Source of the DNA: a virus
Length of the DNA: 42,451 nucleotides
IMG/VR virus record: IMGVR_UViG_3300020215_000032
Span: 1-42,451 of that record
Direction: 5' to 3' (one strand)
The notes under the pieces are model-generated. The model was given only the letters and a program-made list of their open reading frames with translations. It did not search any database and had not been told where the DNA came from. The position numbers and the translations under genes were made by a program. Below, piece by piece: positions 21,560 through 29,961 of the stretch (the first letter of the stretch is position 1; the number at the start of each line of letters is the position of its first letter).

Positions 21560-21575
21560 CTCTTAGGAGACCTTT

Positions 21576-22676
21576 GTGTCCGATGAAGCAGCTACCCCCA
21601 CCGGGGGCGCTGAGACTTCCGCACGTCCGGACGTTTCAGCTACGACCGAGAAACCGTCCGTTCATGACCGCCTGAAGTCGTCGCTATTCGGCAGTCCAGA
21701 ACCGGGGAAGCCCAAGCCGCAAGTGGCTCGGGCTGAAACAGAATCGAAGGCTGAGCCGACTGAGGCTGAGCCTGAGCAGGAGGAGCAACCTGTAGAAGCT
21801 CAAGATGAACCGGAAGACGACGCTCAGCCCGAGGAAACGGAAGCCGAGCCTGAAACCCTCGAAGAGTTGGCCGAACGCCTGGGATGGGACCTAGATAAGG
21901 TTCTCAGTCTCAAGACCAAGACCAAGATCGACGGGAAGGAAGGCACGCAGCTACTCCGCGACCTCGTTAAGAGCTATCAACTGGAGGGGCATCTCAATCA
22001 GAAGCTGATGACGCATGCAGAGGAGCGAAAGGCGTTCGAGACAGAGCGTCATAACTTCTTTCAGACGTCGCAGCACAAGCTCCAGCAACTAGATACTGGA
22101 GTGAAGATCGCTCAGAAGCTGCTCGAGGGCGACTTCTCGCAAGTGAACTGGCAGGAGCTTCAGGACCAAGATCCTGTCGCTTTCGCACAGAGGTTTGCGG
22201 GGTTCCAGCAGCGCAAAGCGCAGATCGATCATGTAGCCAACCTTTTGGCTCAAGAGCATCAGCAATCGCAACAGCAGGCGGCTGCACAAACGCAAGCCTA
22301 CCTCGCTGAGCAGATGAGGCTCTTGGAGTCGAAGGTTCCGGAGTGGTCGAGTGATGCTGGCAGGACGAAATCATTGGGGGAAATGGCCCCGGTGTTTACC
22401 TCAGCCTACGGCATTTCTGCCGAAGAGCTGGGCAACGTGTCGGATCACCGAATGTTGCTCGTCGCTCGTGACGCATGGCAGTGGCAGAAGCTTCAGAAAG
22501 CCAAGCCCGCCATCGTCAACAAGGTCAAATCCGCACCGAAGTTACTCAAGCCGGGAGCACCGCAATCCCGAGCTGCGCAGGAAGGTCTGCTGCTCAAACA
22601 AGAGCGCGACCGCTTGCGCAAGTCCGGCAAGGTAAGCGATGCGAAAGCGCCTCTAAAGAGGCTACTATTTTCATAA
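21576..22676 (+). CDS. Scaffolding protein
   Basis: Protein of 366 aa from a GTG after TAGGAGA. The N-terminal third is acidic and disordered (repeats of E/Q/P such as AEPTEAEPEQEEQPVEAQDE), the middle is helical with Q-rich coiled coil (QEHQQSQQQAAAQTQAYLAEQMRL), and the C-terminus is basic (LLKQERDRLRKSGKVSDAKAPLKRLLFS), the usual layout of scaffolds whose basic tail docks on the capsid protein. It precedes the capsid gene directly. Confidence 0.82.
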   Translation: MSDEAATPTGGAETSARPDVSATTEKPSVHDRLKSSLFGSPEPGKPKPQVARAETESKAEPTEAEPEQEEQPVEAQDEPEDDAQPEETEAEPETLEELAERLGWDLDKVLSLKTKTKIDGKEGTQLLRDLVKSYQLEGHLNQKLMTHAEERKAFETERHNFFQTSQHKLQQLDTGVKIAQKLLEGDFSQVNWQELQDQDPVAFAQRFAGFQQRKAQIDHVANLLAQEHQQSQQQAAAQTQAYLAEQMRLLESKVPEWSSDAGRTKSLGEMAPVFTSAYGISAEELGNVSDHRMLLVARDAWQWQKLQKAKPAIVNKVKSAPKLLKPGAPQSRAAQEGLLLKQERDRLRKSGKVSDAKAPLKRLLFS

Positions 22677-22691
22677 CTCGGGATTGCCGAG
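22649..22691 (+). promoter_or_regulatory. Two hairpins in the scaffold-capsid gap
   Basis: GCCTC-TAAA-GAGGC at 22649-22662 overlaps the scaffold stop region and is followed by TACTATTTTC; CTCGG-GATTG-CCGAG at 22677-22691 lies just before the capsid ATG. The first may act as a weak terminator or 3' stabiliser, the second may control capsid translation, because no strong Shine-Dalgarno is visible. Confidence 0.45.
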
Positions 22692-22700
22692 CAGATTTCG

Positions 22701-23663
22701 ATGACCCAACCAGCAAATGTATATAGCGTCTATGACGCATCCGGCGCTTCGGGCGTCGGCAAAGGCAACCGGGAGGATTTGGTCAACACCGTCTACGACA
22801 TTTCCCCCACCGACACGCCCATCCTGACGGCGCTTCCGCGTGGTACGGCGAAGGCCGTGTTTCACGAGTGGACGACTCATGCCCTGGCAACTGCTGCGGC
22901 TAACGAGAAGGTCGAAGGCGACGACGCTACGATCGACGCGGCGACTGCAAAGACCCGCCTGGGCAACTACTGCGCGATCTCGAACAAGGTCGCAGGCGTC
23001 ACCAAGACGCAGCAGGCCGTGGATAAGGTCGGCATGCAGGACGCCATGGCCGAGGAAGTCGGCTACAAGATGAAGGAGATCAAGCGCGACATGGAAGTGA
23101 TGATCTGCGCCAACACTGCGCGGGTCGCTGGCAATGACACGACTGCGCGTAAGTCGGCGGGCTTCCCGACTTGGCTTAAGGACAACGAGAGCCGCGGCGC
23201 GACCGGAGCAGATCCGACTGGCGATGGCACCAACACGGCGACGGATGGCACGCAGCGTGCGTTCGCCGAGTCTCAGCTGTTGGAGGTGTCTCAGGAGTGC
23301 TATGACTCTGGTGGCTCACCGTCTCTTTTGGTCGTTGGCACGTTCAATAAGCGTGTGGCGTCCGGTTTTGCCGGCAACCAGACCCGGCAGACGGATGCGG
23401 ACAAGAAGAAGCTTATCAACAGCGTGAGCGTGTACGAGGACGATTTCAATACGTTGAAGATCGTCCCGGATCGCTTCTCGCGCTCGCGTGATGCGCTTCT
23501 GATCGACACCGAATACGCCAAGATTGCCTACCTGCGTGCGTTCGAGACGTGGGATCTCGCAGTTACAGGCTCCTCGCTGCGCAAGCAGATCGAAACGGAG
23601 TGGTGCTTGGAGGTGTGCAATCCGGCTGCCCATGGCGTGGTGGCGGATCTGACGACTTCGTAA
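22701..23663 (+). CDS. Major capsid protein (SU10/DUF5309 type)
   Basis: Protein of 320 aa with features of the HK97-fold family of SU10- and BPP-1-type capsid proteins: N-terminal region DLVNTVYDISPTDTPILTALPRGTAKAVFHEWTTHALATA, ARVAGNDTTARKSAGFPTWLKDN, and C-terminal LKIVPDRFSRSRDALLIDTEYAKIAYLRAFETWDLA. No N-terminal protease-cleaved delta domain is visible; the separate scaffold upstream serves this role. A strong terminator lies 28 bases after the stop, as usual for a highly transcribed gene. Confidence 0.92.
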   Translation: MTQPANVYSVYDASGASGVGKGNREDLVNTVYDISPTDTPILTALPRGTAKAVFHEWTTHALATAAANEKVEGDDATIDAATAKTRLGNYCAISNKVAGVTKTQQAVDKVGMQDAMAEEVGYKMKEIKRDMEVMICANTARVAGNDTTARKSAGFPTWLKDNESRGATGADPTGDGTNTATDGTQRAFAESQLLEVSQECYDSGGSPSLLVVGTFNKRVASGFAGNQTRQTDADKKKLINSVSVYEDDFNTLKIVPDRFSRSRDALLIDTEYAKIAYLRAFETWDLAVTGSSLRKQIETEWCLEVCNPAAHGVVADLTTS

Positions 23664-23690
23664 TCCTCGCAATCTGCAAGCTCGACTTTA

Positions 23691-23718
23691 GGGGCCTCTT
23701 CGGAGGCCCCTTTCTTTT
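23691..23718 (+). terminator. Terminator after the capsid gene
   Basis: 8-bp GC-rich stem GGGGCCTC/GAGGCCCC with a TTCG tetraloop followed by TTTCTTTT. A very stable intrinsic terminator that would lower transcription of the connector genes relative to the capsid gene. Confidence 0.92.
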
Positions 23719-23730
23719 GGAGAATCTGAA

Positions 23731-24072
23731 ATGCCTCTTCCTCTGAATTGGTACACGCTGAACGGCGAACTGACGGATGTCAGTGCTGCCAGTCAACTGC
23801 GCTTTGTTGCCCCGACCGCTGGATATCTGCGCAAGGTTGAGACCGTTTTGGGCGGTGCGATTACTGGCGCTGATGCGGTGATCACTGTTTCGGTTGACAA
23901 CACTGCATTGACGCCGACGATCACAATCGCCAACGCGAGTTCTGCTGAGGGTGACTTCGATTCCGCCGAGTACTACTACCCGGTGAAAAAGGGCAGTTGG
24001 GTTGAAGTCGCATCTGGTGGCGAGTCATCGACGACTGCAGTCCTTGCGGTCAGTGTCACGTTCAGCGGGTGA
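23731..24072 (+). CDS. Small virion protein, 113 aa
   Basis: Beta-rich protein, MPLPLNWYTLNGELTDVS then YLRKVETVLGGAITGADAVITVSVDNTAL and SGGESSTTAVLAVSVTFSG. TTTTGGAGAATCTGAA before the ATG is a strong ribosome site. The fold suggests a capsid stabiliser (decoration) protein located right after the capsid gene. Confidence 0.68.
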   Translation: MPLPLNWYTLNGELTDVSAASQLRFVAPTAGYLRKVETVLGGAITGADAVITVSVDNTALTPTITIANASSAEGDFDSAEYYYPVKKGSWVEVASGGESSTTAVLAVSVTFSG

Positions 24073-24075
24073 TCT

Positions 24076-24375
24076 ATGCCGAGAACAATCGACAGTACGC
24101 TGCGCTGGACGGGTGAATCCGACGTTGTTGCGTACAGCACGAGCAGCGCTCAGTCTGCCGCGATCTCGGCGAACATCTTCGACGTCAGAGTCGTCTGCAC
24201 GTCGAATGCGTGGATCAAGATCGGCACGGATCCGACTGCCGTCGCTGCTACGGACGACAACATTTACATGCCCGCGGGAGTCGTAGAGTACTTCCACGTG
24301 TCTCCTGGACAGAGGATCGCGGCGATCCGTGACACGGCAGATGGGAATCTCGTAGTTGCGGAGATGACTCGGTGA
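24076..24375 (+). CDS. Small virion protein, 99 aa
   Basis: Beta-rich protein with RTIDSTLRWTGESDVVAYST then YMPAGVVEYFHVSPGQRIAAIRDTADGNLVVAEM, a pattern found in small phage proteins that may coat the capsid or line the connector. It lies 3 bases after the preceding gene. Function unknown. Confidence 0.62.
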   Translation: MPRTIDSTLRWTGESDVVAYSTSSAQSAAISANIFDVRVVCTSNAWIKIGTDPTAVAATDDNIYMPAGVVEYFHVSPGQRIAAIRDTADGNLVVAEMTR

Positions 24376-24698
24376 TCGACACCAGCACGGGCGTCTCCAC
24401 GGCAATCAAGTGTCGTAACGGTCAGATGCTCGTCAAGAGAGAGCAGGACGTAGCCCCGGTCCTGGACCACAACAAGCGTTTGCAGGCGAACCAAGTCGGC
24501 GGCTGGAGAAGGGCCTCTCGTACGTGCATGCGCTATTTGGGTGAGATTCCAAACATCGTCATTGAGCAGTGGCTAAAAGAAGGCTTCAACATCTTCCAGG
24601 TCTCAGAAAGAGAGCTTCGGGCCAAGCTTGATCACCCGGATTGGTCTTATCTGAAGACCATCCCCGGAAGAATAGGGCAGCGTAGCAGGCACATCTAA
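24372..24698 (+). CDS. Connector-region protein, 108 aa
   Basis: GTG start overlapping the previous stop (GTGA). The sequence contains QDVAPVLDHNKRLQANQVGGWRRASRTCMRYLGEIPNIVIEQWLKEGFNIF, conserved in form with small podovirus proteins located before the adaptor gene. A helical RNA- or head-binding unit is possible; not assigned. Overlap of 1 base with the adaptor gene. Confidence 0.6.
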   Translation: MIDTSTGVSTAIKCRNGQMLVKREQDVAPVLDHNKRLQANQVGGWRRASRTCMRYLGEIPNIVIEQWLKEGFNIFQVSERELRAKLDHPDWSYLKTIPGRIGQRSRHI

Positions 24699-25327
24699 TG
24701 GCTGTGATCTCTGGCTACGCCTCTCTGCAGACAGCGGTGGGCGATTGGCTCGCAAAGTCCAATCTAACGACGTTCATCCCGAACTTCATTCAGAACTGGG
24801 AGGAGCGTTTCTACCGGCAGCCGAAGAACTTCGGTCGCTGGATGGAGACCTCACTTAACTCTGCAATCGCATCGTCTGTTGTGGCCGTCCCCACCGCGTA
24901 CTTGGGGTTGAAGTACGCCTACGTTGATGGCTCTCCGGCCTCAAGACTTGATCGAGTGTCGCTCAATCAGCTCTACGGCCGTTACCCGAGGGGTGGGGAC
25001 AGCGCGAGACCTGTTTGGATCTCTCGCGACACAACCAATTTCGTGTTTGGTCCGGTTCCGGACTCCGATTACACGATCAAGGGCGTGTATTGGGCGAAGC
25101 CCACGCTCATGCGTAGCTTTGCGAGCGATGCGGCAGCCCACTGGATCATCGTGAACGCTCCTGATCTCGCCTTGTACGGCGCTCTGTCGGAATCCGCACC
25201 GTTTTTGCAGCGTGATGCACGTCTTGCGACATGGAAAGGGCTGTATGCGGAGTGTCTGCAGGATTACCGCGACCTGCATGCAGAGGAGGACGTTTCAGGC
25301 TCGCCAGTTCAGGAGGTTCTGGCGTAG
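24698..25327 (+). CDS. Head-tail adaptor protein
   Basis: Protein of 209 aa that begins MAVISGYASLQTAVGDWLAKSNL then IPNFIQNWEERFYRQPKN. This pattern and length fit the phage adaptor family (SU10/P22 gp4 type) that sits under the portal ring. The helical N-terminus is followed by a beta domain ending YALYGALSESAPFLQRDARLATWKGLY-like helix (residues about 155-185). The next gene begins 1 base after its stop. Confidence 0.78.
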   Translation: MAVISGYASLQTAVGDWLAKSNLTTFIPNFIQNWEERFYRQPKNFGRWMETSLNSAIASSVVAVPTAYLGLKYAYVDGSPASRLDRVSLNQLYGRYPRGGDSARPVWISRDTTNFVFGPVPDSDYTIKGVYWAKPTLMRSFASDAAAHWIIVNAPDLALYGALSESAPFLQRDARLATWKGLYAECLQDYRDLHAEEDVSGSPVQEVLA

Positions 25328-26827
25328 ATGTTCCTCGAAGACCTGCGAATCAAGCTCGGAGAATGGCTTCCGGACCTGCCATTCAACGAAAACCCCGGCT
25401 TGGCTGAAGCGCGCAACTGCATTCCGGTAGACAGGTTCTACAAGGACTATCTGCCGCTTGTGACATCCGGAGATGCGCTATCTACCCGTGTAGTCGGCGC
25501 ATTTGCGGCGCTGGATTCGGCGGGCGATACCTTCATCTACGCCGGTATCGCAACGGATTTGTACGTGAAGAACGGTACGAGCTGGACCGATCTTGGCGGG
25601 CCGTTCACGACAGCAGATCAGGGCTACTGGCGGTTCGCGCAGTTCGACACGACCGTCATCGCGACGAACTACGCGGACACGCCGCAGGCAATATCGGCCG
25701 GCGCATCGACCACGGCAGTACTTGCGACCTCCGGCACTGCTCCCAGAGGCAGGCAGGTCGGTGTCATTAACCGCTTTGTAGTGCTCGGAGACACTGATGG
25801 GGTCGGCGGAACTGTTCCTCATAGGGTCCAGTGGTCAGCGATCAATGATCCGCGCGATTGGCCGACTCCAAACTCGGCCGATGCGAGAACCAAGCAGTCC
25901 GGAGCGCAGACATTGCCTGCCGTTTACGGGGCAGTGACTGCAATCGCGGGCGGTGAGTTCTACGGCCTCGTGTTCCAGCGCCGGGCGATCAGCCGATTTA
26001 CCTACGTCGGCGGCGATGTCGTGTTTCAGGTGCAGGACTACGAGAAGACGCGCGGATGCTGGTTCCCGCAATCGATGATCCAGGTTGGCAGCCTGTGTTA
26101 CTTCATCGCAGCCGATGGCTTCTATGTGACTGACGGTCAGTCCGTGCAGCCGATCGGTGATGGCAAATTCGACAAGTACTTTTTCGCCGACTGCGACCAG
26201 ACCTATGCGGAGCGCGTTACGGCAGCATTCGACTACACCAACAAATGTGTGGTGTGGTCGTATCCGAACTTCTCTGCAACAAATGGCATTCCGAACAGGC
26301 TCATCATCTACAACACCATCGAGCAGCGCGGCTCAAGGGCCGAAGACACGATGGAGCTGATATTTCCGTCGGTCTCTGACGGCTACACGCTGGATCAGCT
26401 GGATTCTCTTTACTCGAGCATCGACGACATTCCGGTATCCCTCGACGCTGCCGTATGGCAGGGCGGAGCCAATACCATGATGGCGTTCGGCTCAAATCAT
26501 GCCCTGGGAACGTTCTCCGGTGCTTCTGCAGTGGCTCGATTTGAGACCGGCGAGTACGACCTGAATCCGTTCGGATACATGTTCATTCGCGGTGTGCGGC
26601 CTAGAGTCACAGGCAATCCGTCGAACATTACGGTTGCGATCGGTTCTCGGGATAACCAGGACAACGCATCGCGCAGCTTTGGGACGGCCGTTACGCGCAC
26701 GAGCAGAACGGGTCTGTGCGACTTTCGTGACAACGTGAGGTTCGGAACGCTCCGGATGGAGATCACCGGCGGCTTTGATCGAGCGCTCGGCATGGAAATC
26801 GACGGAGAGGCATCGGACGGCGTATGA
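25328..26827 (+). CDS. Tail nozzle / hub protein, 499 aa
   Basis: Protein with repeating WD-like blades typical of podovirus nozzle proteins (P22 gp10 class): FAALDSAGDTFIYAGIATDLYVKNG, YWRFAQFDTTVIATNYADTPQAI, VGVINRFVVLGDTDG, HRVQWSAINDPRDWPTP, FVYFIAADGFYVTDGQSV-like segments and VVWSYPNFS. It probably forms the short tail tube below the adaptor. Domain borders are approximate. Coupled to the adaptor gene and to the next gene by a 4-base overlap. Confidence 0.78.
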   Translation: MFLEDLRIKLGEWLPDLPFNENPGLAEARNCIPVDRFYKDYLPLVTSGDALSTRVVGAFAALDSAGDTFIYAGIATDLYVKNGTSWTDLGGPFTTADQGYWRFAQFDTTVIATNYADTPQAISAGASTTAVLATSGTAPRGRQVGVINRFVVLGDTDGVGGTVPHRVQWSAINDPRDWPTPNSADARTKQSGAQTLPAVYGAVTAIAGGEFYGLVFQRRAISRFTYVGGDVVFQVQDYEKTRGCWFPQSMIQVGSLCYFIAADGFYVTDGQSVQPIGDGKFDKYFFADCDQTYAERVTAAFDYTNKCVVWSYPNFSATNGIPNRLIIYNTIEQRGSRAEDTMELIFPSVSDGYTLDQLDSLYSSIDDIPVSLDAAVWQGGANTMMAFGSNHALGTFSGASAVARFETGEYDLNPFGYMFIRGVRPRVTGNPSNITVAIGSRDNQDNASRSFGTAVTRTSRTGLCDFRDNVRFGTLRMEITGGFDRALGMEIDGEASDGV

Positions 26828-27147
26828 GCATTCCGGTTCTGCAGCCGTATATCTCCGATATCAAGACCAATCTGCTGCAGGCGATCAGCACTATCAATGA
26901 GCTGCTGAAAGGTCGCGCCAACAATGTTGGCGAGGTGACGCTTACTGAGAATGCGACGACCACGACGACGACCGACACGCGCATCAAGTCGCAAATGATG
27001 ATCTTTCTGTCGCCGCGCACTGCGAATGCAGCTGCGGCATTGACCAACGTCTATGTCTCGGCGGTAGCTGATGGAAGTTTCGAGCTTACACACGCCAACG
27101 CAGCCACAGTTGACCGTACGTTCGATTACGTCATCCACGGGGGCTAG
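26824..27147 (+). CDS. Tail-associated hypothetical protein, 107 aa
   Basis: Begins MSIPVLQPYISDIKTNLLQA, a helical start, then LKGRANNVGEVTLTENATTTTTTDTRIKS and a beta-rich C-terminus (AALTNVYVSAVADGSFEL, VDRTFDYVIHGG). The last part resembles short tail-needle or accessory strands of phage tails. Role not assigned. Confidence 0.62.
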   Translation: MSIPVLQPYISDIKTNLLQAISTINELLKGRANNVGEVTLTENATTTTTTDTRIKSQMMIFLSPRTANAAAALTNVYVSAVADGSFELTHANAATVDRTFDYVIHGG

Positions 27148-27547
27148 GCTCTTCACGGTTCAGCCGTGGGAGATAGATAACTGGTGGCCGCACGTTGCGC
27201 GCCATGTGGAGCGGTGGACGGATTACGACGAAACGTGGACGGCGAACGAGGTGAAGGAAGAACTAAAGGCGCGCAGAGCGCAGCTGTGGTGCCTCCACAA
27301 GGACGATATCAAGGGGATCTGGGTCACTCGTATCGAGTGCACGAACACCGCGTCGTGGGGCGTGGTGTGGGGCTGCGCCGGTGATTTCCAGTCGAACAAG
27401 GACGACGCCATTGCCTTCTTCGGCATCATCGAAGACTGGTTCCGGCAGCAAGGTTGCGAGTTCGTCGAATGGGTTGGGCGCGATGGCTGGGCTCGCCTGT
27501 TCCCTGAATACCAAAAGCACGCTGTTATCTTGAGGAAACGACTGTAA
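27071..27547 (+). CDS. GNAT-fold-like phage protein, about 158 aa
   Basis: The frame from ATG 27071 overlaps the previous gene by 77 bases; a TTG at 27110 is an alternative. The body RLFTVQPWEIDNWWPHVARHVERWTDYDETWTANEVKEELK followed by KGIWVTRIECTNTASWGVVWGCAGD, a helical stretch, then EFVEWVGRDGWARLFPEYQKHAVILRKRL is the pattern of an acetyltransferase-like fold present as an uncharacterised protein (T7 gp13-like) in podovirus tail clusters, where the GRDGWARLFPEY motif is conserved. A structural rather than catalytic role is likely. Confidence 0.62.
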   Translation: MEVSSLHTPTQPQLTVRSITSSTGARLFTVQPWEIDNWWPHVARHVERWTDYDETWTANEVKEELKARRAQLWCLHKDDIKGIWVTRIECTNTASWGVVWGCAGDFQSNKDDAIAFFGIIEDWFRQQGCEFVEWVGRDGWARLFPEYQKHAVILRKRL

Positions 27548-27912
27548 TGGGAATGGGAAACAGGTTTCGCGATGTGATGGCGCAGGTGAATGCAGCCGCG
27601 CAGCAGCACCAGGATCAGTACCTTGCTACCGCCGGACAGCAGCCGATTCCGGGTCTCACCGGGCCGACGAACTCTGGTGCGAGCGTCCTCCCGGTCGGTA
27701 TGGCACCGCCGAACCCTCAGATCCAAGGTCCAGCGCCGCAGCCGTTCATGGCATCCGGCCCCTATGGTCAGCAAGCGATGCAGTTGGCCGGACTCTTGGG
27801 CGGTGGGATGCAGATGCCTCAACAGCCGATCAGCGGAATGCAAGCACAGGGGTTGCTTGGAGGCGCCGTTAAGGGAATGCGGGTTCCCTTCTACCGGCCG
27901 CCGGGTAAGTAG
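27547..27912 (+). CDS. Gly/Gln/Pro-rich internal virion protein, 121 aa
   Basis: Low-complexity protein (GMGNRFRDVMAQVNAAAQQHQ, LTGPTNSGASVLPVGMAPP, LLGGGMQMPQQPISGM), disordered with hydrophobic glycine runs near the end. Such proteins are ejected with DNA in podoviruses. Starts right after the stop of the GNAT-like gene. Confidence 0.6.
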   Translation: MGMGNRFRDVMAQVNAAAQQHQDQYLATAGQQPIPGLTGPTNSGASVLPVGMAPPNPQIQGPAPQPFMASGPYGQQAMQLAGLLGGGMQMPQQPISGMQAQGLLGGAVKGMRVPFYRPPGK

Positions 27913-27913
27913 C

Positions 27914-28876
27914 ATGGGCAGCAGTTCAACCCCTTCTCGCACTACGCAGACGACTGAACCGCCTGGCTTCATTCAGCCCTTCATGCGGCACGGTGCCGAG
28001 CAATCGCTCGCGCTGTACAACACCGGCGGCCCTCAGTATTACCCAGGCAGCACGGTCGTACCGTTCTCGTCGCAGACCGAAGCAGCGCTTGCTGGAACGC
28101 AAGCCCGAGCGATGAATGGCTCGCCCGTCACGCAGGCCGCGCAGAACTATGCAACGGGCGTCCTTGGGTCGAGTCCGTCATCTCAGTTCGGTTCTGCCGG
28201 TAATCCATTCGCCTCTGGTGCCAATCCATACGGGGGCGCGTCGAACCCCTATCTAGACGCGACATTCAACCGCGCGGCTGACTCTGTGCAAAACCGACTG
28301 CAATCGGGTTTCGCGGGTGCCGGACGCAATATCGATGCTGCGCGTCCCGTTGCTGCGCAAGAGATGAACGACCTAGCCACGCAGATATACGGCGGGGACT
28401 ACGCAGCAGAGCGCAATCGACAGCTTGCCTATGGTCAGCAGCAACTCGGCATCGGTGCAACGGGGTACGAGAACGAACGCAACCGCATGGCAGACGATCT
28501 TGAAAGACAGCGTTCAATGCAGTTCGCTGTAGCGGGGCTTTCGCCGACGCTAGCGAATCAGGATTACGTCGACCTGCAGGCGCTCGGTGGCGTTGGCGGT
28601 CAAGTCGAAGATCTCGCAGGCCGCCTCATGGAGGACCAAGCAGCGCGCTGGGACTTCAGCCAGAACGCGCCGCAGATCAACCTGGATAACTACATTTCTC
28701 GCATCGGTGGGTCGTTCCCTGGGCAGAGTACGAGCGCAACGACGCCTATTCACCGAAATAGGACGGCTGGTGCGCTCGGTGGCGCAATGGGCGGTGCTCA
28801 GCTCGGCTCGACATTCGGTCCGTGGGGAACGGCGATTGGCGCGATTGCTGGCGGCTTGCTTGGAGGGTATGGCTGA
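27914..28876 (+). CDS. Internal virion / DNA ejection protein, 320 aa
   Basis: Start ATG at 27914 (MGSSSTPSRTTQTTEPPGF), 1 base after the preceding stop; the open upstream frame is a shadow. S/G/N-rich N-terminus, helical middle (AADSVQNRLQSGFAGAGRNIDAARPVAAQEMNDLATQ) and a C-terminal glycine zipper (AGALGGAMGGAQLGSTFGPWGTAIGAIAGGLLGGYG), which should form a membrane hairpin. This is typical of ejection proteins that line the channel across the host envelope. Confidence 0.72.
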   Translation: MGSSSTPSRTTQTTEPPGFIQPFMRHGAEQSLALYNTGGPQYYPGSTVVPFSSQTEAALAGTQARAMNGSPVTQAAQNYATGVLGSSPSSQFGSAGNPFASGANPYGGASNPYLDATFNRAADSVQNRLQSGFAGAGRNIDAARPVAAQEMNDLATQIYGGDYAAERNRQLAYGQQQLGIGATGYENERNRMADDLERQRSMQFAVAGLSPTLANQDYVDLQALGGVGGQVEDLAGRLMEDQAARWDFSQNAPQINLDNYISRIGGSFPGQSTSATTPIHRNRTAGALGGAMGGAQLGSTFGPWGTAIGAIAGGLLGGYG

Positions 28877-29961
28877 TGGCTGTTATGGGCTTTCGCGATC
28901 CGCAGAGCTTGCAGCAGCCGACCGAGAATCCCTTGCTGCAGAAAGTGCTAGGTGGTCTCCTTGGGCAACCGCAGTCCTATGGCGGCCTTTTGGGTGTGCA
29001 GGATCAGAAAGCAGCTCAAAGGCAAGCCGCCATGGCGATGGCCGCGCAGCTCATGTCTGCTAGCGGCCCATCGCAAACGCCTGTCTCGTTCGGCCAAGCG
29101 CTCGGACCTGCACTGATGGCAGGTCAACAGGCACAGCAGCAACATGGTCAGGACATGCTGCAAGCGATGCTGCTCAAGACGAAGTTGCAGCAATCGAAGG
29201 TCGCGAAGACGCCTTCTGCCGTCCAAGAGTTCGAGTACGCCAAGGCGAATGGCTTCAATGGCACGTTTGAGGAGTGGAAGCGCGTAGCGTCGGCGCAGCC
29301 ACAGGAGGCTAGCGCCATTGCTGTTCACAAGTATTTTGAGAGCCTAACCCCAGAGCAGCAGAAGGCATTTCTACAGACGCAGCGTAGTCCTGTGCTGCCA
29401 CAGCTCGCCGTGGTTAACGGCGTGCCGACTTTAGTAGACCGCACCGGAGCAGCGCCTCCTCAGCCGCTGAGCACTCAGGAATCAGAAGTTGAAGCTGCGC
29501 GCCAAAGGAAGGAAGCGGAGGCCGCGGGCGCTGCAGTGGGGAAAGTCACAGGTGCCCGAGAGGGTAAGGCGCCTACTGCCTTTGCAGCGTATCAGTCCGG
29601 CGTATCAGCGCTCGAAAAGTCCATGAGCGAGACTGCAACTGGACCTATCGCAGGTCGTATTCCTGCGATCACGGCCAAGCAACAGACTGCAGAGGGCGCG
29701 GAGGCGACTATGGCTCCCATCCTCAAGCAACTGTTCAGAGATTCCGGCGAGGGCACATTCACGGATGCCGACCAGGCGCTGCTCATGAAAATGGTCCCGA
29801 CGCGAAAGGATCACCCGGAAGCGCGCAAGGCGAAAATAGAGATGATCGACGGGATCGTACGCGCGAAACTGGCGATCGAGCGCTCGCCACAGGGCAGTGC
29901 TATGTCCGGCGCTCCGAAACGTGTTCGGGTAGACGCCCAGGGTAACGTCGTTGGAAATTGA
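28876..29961 (+). CDS. Internal virion / DNA ejection protein, 361 aa
   Basis: ATG overlaps the previous stop by one base (TGATG). The protein is A/Q-rich and helical, with coiled-coil segments (STQESEVEAARQRKEAEAAGAAV) and a late LLMKMVPTRKDHPEARKAKIEMIDGIVRAKLAIERS helix. No catalytic motif. It is the second of three large ejection-type genes. Overlap of 11 bases with the next gene. Confidence 0.68.
   Translation: MAVMGFRDPQSLQQPTENPLLQKVLGGLLGQPQSYGGLLGVQDQKAAQRQAAMAMAAQLMSASGPSQTPVSFGQALGPALMAGQQAQQQHGQDMLQAMLLKTKLQQSKVAKTPSAVQEFEYAKANGFNGTFEEWKRVASAQPQEASAIAVHKYFESLTPEQQKAFLQTQRSPVLPQLAVVNGVPTLVDRTGAAPPQPLSTQESEVEAARQRKEAEAAGAAVGKVTGAREGKAPTAFAAYQSGVSALEKSMSETATGPIAGRIPAITAKQQTAEGAEATMAPILKQLFRDSGEGTFTDADQALLMKMVPTRKDHPEARKAKIEMIDGIVRAKLAIERSPQGSAMSGAPKRVRVDAQGNVVGN

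Noticed and set aside
27590-27913. N-terminal extension of the 320-aa ejection protein
   Set aside because: The extension overlaps the complete 121-aa gene and is arginine/serine-rich as out-of-frame sequence usually is; ATG 27914 directly follows that gene.
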